Part shown: positions 23,180 through 26,971 of the stretch, piece after piece
Numbering within the stretch: the first letter of the stretch is position 1
Layout: every line of letters begins with the position of its first letter
NCBI GenBank assembly: GCA_018646825.1
Contig: JABGUA010000115.1
Location: forward strand, 1-26,971
Direction of reading: 5' to 3'
Length of the DNA: 26,971 nucleotides
Source: Piscirickettsiaceae bacterium
GTDB taxonomy: Bacteria > Pseudomonadota > Gammaproteobacteria > Nitrosococcales > Methylophagaceae
Made by a program: the position numbers and the translations under genes
The notes under the pieces: generated by a model
Seen by the model: the letters and a program-made list of their open reading frames with translations, nothing else
Databases searched by the model: none
Told to the model about the DNA's origin: nothing

Positions 23180-23355
23180 AAAATACTCCGTACATGTAAA
23201 AGGTAATTATTAGCATCGCAAATAGGCGCCAAACATGCCAACATCGCTTTAACTAAGATGCAGTAGTAATTCTACGTACTAAGGATAAAAAAATATACTT
23301 TATTCTATGCGGCTTCAATGCTGTTAAATCCGTATTACATCAAAATATGCTTAGA

Positions 23356-24543
23356 TTATGGTAGTGCCCGAAAGGCAATCGAGATTGAAGTTAAAGCGGC
23401 TAAAATAACAGCACGAGGTGCCGCCATATTTAAGCGCATAAAACCTGAACCCGATGCTTGGCCAAATAATGTGCCTGGACTGAGAGCAATTTTGGCTTGT
23501 TCAATTAAAAATCGATGTAAATCAGTATCACCCATACCAAGCCCACGACAATCTAACCACAACAAATAGGTCCCTTCAGACTCAACTAGTTGAACTTCTG
23601 GCAATGCTTCTTCAAGATAATGTTGGACAGCCAAACGCGTGTCTGCCAAATAAACCATTAATTCATCGAGCCAAGCTTCGCCCTCGTTATACGCAGCTTC
23701 AAACCCACAAATACTAAACGGGTTCATATTACTCACATGCCAGTTTTTAAAAACATCTTCAATCGCTTGTCGTTGTGCCGAATCATTCACAACCAATGCA
23801 GATAAACCTAGGCCCGGAATATTAAACGTTTTACTTGGAGAAACAGCCGTAATAACAGTGACATCATCCGTCAATGTAGCCAACGGCGTATGCGCTTGAT
23901 CAGGAAAGATAAGATCGGCATGGATATCATCCGAAATAATCGTTAATCCATACTGACGTGCTACAGCCAATAAGGCCTCTAATTCAGTACGCGACCAAAC
24001 CCGACCAACAGGATTATGCGGCGAACACAAAACCAATACCTTCGCACCGGCTTCGGCACAACTTGCCAAATGGGCCAAGTCCATTCGATAACGGCCATTT
24101 TCAAGTACTAGCCGGTTCTCAACTAAAGATCTTCCCGTGTCTGTCACTGCCGAGAAGAAGGGATGATACACCGGTGGCTGAACAATCACTTGATCGCCTA
24201 ACGCTGTTAATGCCGTGATAGCGGCATATAGCGATGGGACCACCCCGGGACAAAGAATAATACTGTTTCGATCTATCGCCCAATCATGGCGTGATGCAAA
24301 CCAATTTTGCATTGAGGTATAAAGACTTTCAGGATAGTCGGTATAACCATAAATAGTATGAGTAGCACGCTTAACTAACGCTTGCGTCACAACCTCTGGC
24401 GCTGAAAAATCCATATCAGCAACCCACAATGGCACCACATCATTAGTGCCATAGTAAGTTGTTCTCGCACCGTACTTTAGGCTTGCCGTACCTGCGCGAC
24501 TAACCGGTATATCAAAATCTATGGTCAACCGCGGTAACGCCAC
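23356..24543 (-). CDS. ovoB: PLP-dependent C-S lyase (PatB/MalY type), probable OvoB
   Basis: Fold-type I PLP enzyme, 395 residues, close in layout to cystathionine beta-lyase PatB. Seen motifs are VPLWVADMDF (37-46), SPGV-like CPGVVPSL, CSPHNPVGRVWS (173-184), ISDDIHAD (203-210) and SPSKTFNIPGL with the PLP-binding Lys238. By itself it could be a cystathionine lyase. Its overlap with ovoA strongly suggests OvoB, which cleaves 5-histidylcysteine sulfoxide to 5-thiohistidine. The start is uncertain: GTG at 24543 gives a 19-base overlap with ovoA, while TTG at 24528 overlaps the ovoA stop as TTGA and matches the usual N-terminus (MxxDFDxxxxRxGTxS) better. Neither has a strong ribosome site, so translation is probably coupled to ovoA. 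Confidence 0.85.
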   Translation of the reverse strand: MALPRLTIDFDIPVSRAGTASLKYGARTTYYGTNDVVPLWVADMDFSAPEVVTQALVKRATHTIYGYTDYPESLYTSMQNWFASRHDWAIDRNSIILCPGVVPSLYAAITALTALGDQVIVQPPVYHPFFSAVTDTGRSLVENRLVLENGRYRMDLAHLASCAEAGAKVLVLCSPHNPVGRVWSRTELEALLAVARQYGLTIISDDIHADLIFPDQAHTPLATLTDDVTVITAVSPSKTFNIPGLGLSALVVNDSAQRQAIEDVFKNWHVSNMNPFSICGFEAAYNEGEAWLDELMVYLADTRLAVQHYLEEALPEVQLVESEGTYLLWLDCRGLGMGDTDLHRFLIEQAKIALSPGTLFGQASGSGFMRLNMAAPRAVILAALTSISIAFRALP

Positions 24544-26693
24544 AATGACGCTTCAGATAACGTATGTTGGAACTTACGACTCGTCTCACGAATCACAAAT
24601 GGCACCGCAATGGGACCTTGTTCTAAATCAAAGTGCGGTGCTAGCATCGCTTTTAAGCCATCCAATGTCGTGACATTTTCACCATCAACCTTGCGACCAC
24701 CAACCCAGTTCTCTTTATCGGTATGTTCCTCGAGCCAGGTGTAAGGAGAGGTAATCATCAAAATACCACCCACATTCATTCGCTCATGAATCGTCTCTAA
24801 GAACAAAGATGGCTGGTATAAACGATCAATTAAATTCGCGGCCAACACCAAATCGTAACCTTTATAGTGCTCTTTAAGATTGCAAGCATCCCCCTGCATG
24901 AACTCAATTTTTTCAGCCGTTGCTTGATCTGAAAAGTCCGTTAAGCGGCGCTCTTTGTATAACGCTAATTCGCCTTCATCAACGATGCTATAACGAATGA
25001 CGCCTTGACGTTGTAATTGCACGCCCAAATTGATTAACCGTGCCGAAAAATCAATGCCTGTCACATGATCAAACTCTTTCGCTAGAGCAAAGCTAGAGCG
25101 GCCAACGGCACAGCCAATATCTAAAGCGCGACCCATAGGCTGATCGCCCATTGCTGCGATAGCAATATCTGCCAATGCTTTCGGAAAATTAGGTACATCA
25201 AGATAGCTGTCACCGTAATGAAACTCTGCATATTCTGATAACAACTTATCTGTTTCGTAATTTGAACCCACTTGCTCTTCTAGCTCCTCTGCAATCACAT
25301 AACGGAAACCCGCATGCTGGAAAAAATGTTTTCTAAACGCATACCGTGCACTGCGGCGGCTTTCATTACCACACGAAATCCACGAACCACCTTTAAAAAT
25401 ATTATGACGACCATCAAATGTAGGCATCGTGAAATCATCATAAAACGGGTGTACTTTAAATTGTTCAAAAGGATAAATGGCCGTTTCTGTCCACTGCCAT
25501 ACATTGCCCACGACATCATATAAGTCGCCATGCGCATACCGGTTAACAGGACAAGATGACGCAGCATGATCCAAATGCAAATTCGCTTGGCAAATTTCGC
25601 CTTGTTCGAGCTCTTTTACGCCAGCATGATCATAAATACGGTACCACTCATCTTCTGTCGGTAGACGTACTTGTTCACCCGTTTCTTTTGCAAGCCAATT
25701 ACAATAGGCTTTGGCTTCATGATAATTGACTTCAGCCGGCCAATCCCAAGGCATTGACACAACTTCCGTCATTAAGCGTAATTTAAAACCTTCATCAGCT
25801 TGAATCCAATAGCTCGGGTATTCGGCTTTGGCATACTTCAACCATTCGAGGCCTTCTTCTGGCCAAAAGCGTTGTTCCTGGTAACCGCCCGCTTTAACAA
25901 ACTCCAAGAAGGCTTGATTAGTCACTAAATAACGGCTGGCTTTAAACCCCTTGACATCACTCTCGTGATTGCCGTATTCGTTATCCCAACCATAATAAAC
26001 ATCATCGTATTCCTTACCTACTTCAACTTTACCCGCGGGAATCTCGACAGTCTCGTTGAGTGGCGCTTCCCCAGTATCTTGACAAGGTGCCCAGTCAGCA
26101 TGGGGTTGTACCCAATCTATATTCTGTTGGCGAATTAAGACGGACGAGGTTTCAAGATGAATATGCTCATGCTCAATCCCCATCATGATGGTCCACCATG
26201 GGCTTTCCCAGGTGATAGGCAAAGACAATGGCGTCGTTTTAATCAAATGGTTAATTAGTGCATTCACTTGCGAACGATAAGATCTAACCTCTTGAACCGT
26301 CGGCCAAGCATAATGCGCCTCATCTAAATCATCCCAGCTCATTTCATCAACGCCAATCGCAAACATGGACTCGAACTGTGAATTAACGCGATGATCAATC
26401 AAACCCGCTAAGACCAACTTGTTAACAAAGAAAGTCGCGGTATGACCAAAGTAAAATATTAAAGGATGACGGAGCGGAATCGCCTTCTGAAAATAGGCAC
26501 GATCATCGCTTAGCGTTTCAAACAAACCATCATAGCGATGCCATGTTGCATTAAAATAATCCGCAATCTCCTGTCGCTTTGCCTCTACATCATTGCCTGA
26601 CAACAAAGGTGTTCTGAGATATTGCTGATTTTTTTGTCCCACCACACCATTTTCTTCAGGCGACGGTGTTTTTAAAGACTGCGTTGATGACAT
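24525..26693 (-). CDS. ovoA: 5-histidylcysteine sulfoxide synthase / 5-thiohistidine methyltransferase OvoA
   Basis: Catalyses the first step of ovothiol synthesis, the iron-dependent joining of cysteine to the C5 of histidine with sulfoxidation, and the last step, N-methylation. About 722 residues in the full three-part form. A DinB-like domain (about 40-195) supplies the iron ligands: a His near 84 in FYFGHTA, and the HxxxH of IEHEHIHLE near 175-179. An FGE-sulfatase/formylglycine-type domain (about 215-470) has LPTEDEW, VVGNVWQWT and KGGSWISCG. A C-terminal SAM methyltransferase domain (about 480-722) has ALDIGCAVGRSS. The ATG at 26693 is preferred over a TTG one codon earlier because AAGGA then lies 7 bases upstream. 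Overlaps the lyase gene. EgtB, the ergothioneine counterpart, is excluded by the fused methyltransferase. Confidence 0.94.
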   Translation of the reverse strand: MSSTQSLKTPSPEENGVVGQKNQQYLRTPLLSGNDVEAKRQEIADYFNATWHRYDGLFETLSDDRAYFQKAIPLRHPLIFYFGHTATFFVNKLVLAGLIDHRVNSQFESMFAIGVDEMSWDDLDEAHYAWPTVQEVRSYRSQVNALINHLIKTTPLSLPITWESPWWTIMMGIEHEHIHLETSSVLIRQQNIDWVQPHADWAPCQDTGEAPLNETVEIPAGKVEVGKEYDDVYYGWDNEYGNHESDVKGFKASRYLVTNQAFLEFVKAGGYQEQRFWPEEGLEWLKYAKAEYPSYWIQADEGFKLRLMTEVVSMPWDWPAEVNYHEAKAYCNWLAKETGEQVRLPTEDEWYRIYDHAGVKELEQGEICQANLHLDHAASSCPVNRYAHGDLYDVVGNVWQWTETAIYPFEQFKVHPFYDDFTMPTFDGRHNIFKGGSWISCGNESRRSARYAFRKHFFQHAGFRYVIAEELEEQVGSNYETDKLLSEYAEFHYGDSYLDVPNFPKALADIAIAAMGDQPMGRALDIGCAVGRSSFALAKEFDHVTGIDFSARLINLGVQLQRQGVIRYSIVDEGELALYKERRLTDFSDQATAEKIEFMQGDACNLKEHYKGYDLVLAANLIDRLYQPSLFLETIHERMNVGGILMITSPYTWLEEHTDKENWVGGRKVDGENVTTLDGLKAMLAPHFDLEQGPIAVPFVIRETSRKFQHTLSEASLWRYRG

Positions 26694-26723
26694 CAAACTA
26701 TCCTTATCGAGTTTTCATAAAAC

Positions 26724-26745
26724 AATGACGCACCATCGCGTCATT
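26724..26745. repeat. 8-bp inverted repeat upstream of ovoA
   Basis: AATGACGC (26724-26731) and GCGTCATT (26738-26745) are perfect complements around 6 bases, 31 to 52 bases upstream of the ovoA start. This is where a promoter or operator would lie, or the message could form a leader hairpin. The role is inferred only. The rest of 26697-26917 shows no gene. Confidence 0.35.
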
Positions 26746-26917
26746 CGTTACAAAAACCAAAAATTGAATAAAACTAAAGTCCCGACAAGCGATGAAACTC
26801 ACCTGCCCATCTTAAATTTAGTTATTAAAAGTGTATCGGACATCATAGGGAACCACTAGTAAAGACACAAGTCAGTAGTATCCGCAAATAGGGTAAATAA
26901 CGTTATAAAACAATTAC

Positions 26918-26971
26918 TTAACTAATTACCCCGTCTTCTTCCTCTATCTCAGCATCGACAACTTGATCAAT
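26918..26971 (-). CDS. Possible 3' end of a minus-strand gene cut by the window edge
   Basis: One minus-strand frame is open from the window edge to a TAA at 26920-26918 and reads IDQVVDAEIEEEDGVIS. A very acidic tail of this kind is common at protein C-termini; the VVDAE part recalls the end of DnaK, but 17 residues cannot support a name. The other two frames on this strand stop within it. Weak evidence. Confidence 0.3.
   Translation of the reverse strand: MDQVVDAEIEEEDGVIS

Noticed and set aside
24528..24543. Firm choice of the ovoB start
   Set aside because: GTG 24543 and TTG 24528 are both plausible; the first was kept for coordinates although the second fits the family N-terminus better.
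1..26971. tRNA, rRNA, CRISPR arrays, prophage or a recognisable anti-phage system
   Set aside because: Reading both strands by eye showed no spaced direct repeats, no cloverleaf sequence and no integrase, transposase, nuclease or toxin motif. A dedicated search (tRNAscan, CRISPR and defence-system HMMs) would be needed to exclude them fully.

Overview
The window looks like chromosomal DNA of a moderately AT-rich gammaproteobacterium. Supporting signs are a glutaminyl-tRNA synthetase, the surE-pcm-yqaA-nlpD gene neighbourhood, a topoisomerase IV pair close to E. coli ParC/ParE, and an RF2 frameshift site identical in its core to that of E. coli. An NAD-linked formate dehydrogenase of the Methylobacterium FDH1 type (fused diaphorase subunit) and an ovothiol operon would suit a marine methylotroph such as Methylophaga. 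That genus guess is inference only; there is no rRNA or other marker to settle it.

Layout. 1-6.0 kb (all minus strand): surE, pcm, a small potassium-channel-like protein, yqaA, nlpD, prfB (RF2 with programmed +1 frameshift) and lysS, tightly packed. rpoS, which normally follows nlpD, is absent from its usual place. 6.1-10.6 kb (minus): the two-gene formate dehydrogenase operon, separated from surE by a perfect 17-bp inverted repeat. 10.6-11.1 kb: a 495-bp divergent control region with a long nested inverted repeat and a shorter palindrome. 11.1-12.1 kb (plus): a DUF523+DUF1722 protein of the RudS type (tRNA 4-thiouridine desulfidase). 12.06-12.47 kb: a non-coding stretch with a hairpin, a good Fur-box-like sequence and a strong bidirectional terminator. 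12.5-14.2 kb (minus): glnS.

14.4-17.8 kb is the accessory part: a DUF3754/TMEM143-like membrane protein, a small DUF551-like protein, an unrecognised acidic 132-residue protein, an 86-bp cruciform-type (MITE-like) repeat, and an AT-rich, unrecognised one-membrane-span/coiled-coil protein. The reading frame of that last gene is broken near the 5' end at an A6 run. 17.8-22.8 kb (minus): parE, parC and a CPBP-family membrane protease in one run. 23.0-23.2 kb: a small winged-helix protein. 23.4-26.7 kb (minus): ovoA plus a PLP lyase (probable ovoB), overlapping, which together make the thiohistidine core of ovothiol. The last 54 bases may hold the 3' end of another minus-strand gene.

I found no tRNA, rRNA, CRISPR array, insertion sequence transposase or recognisable defence system. 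The most interesting items are the frameshifted orphan gene with the MITE next to it, the nested inverted repeat in the formate dehydrogenase control region, and the orphan Fur-like site beside a terminator.
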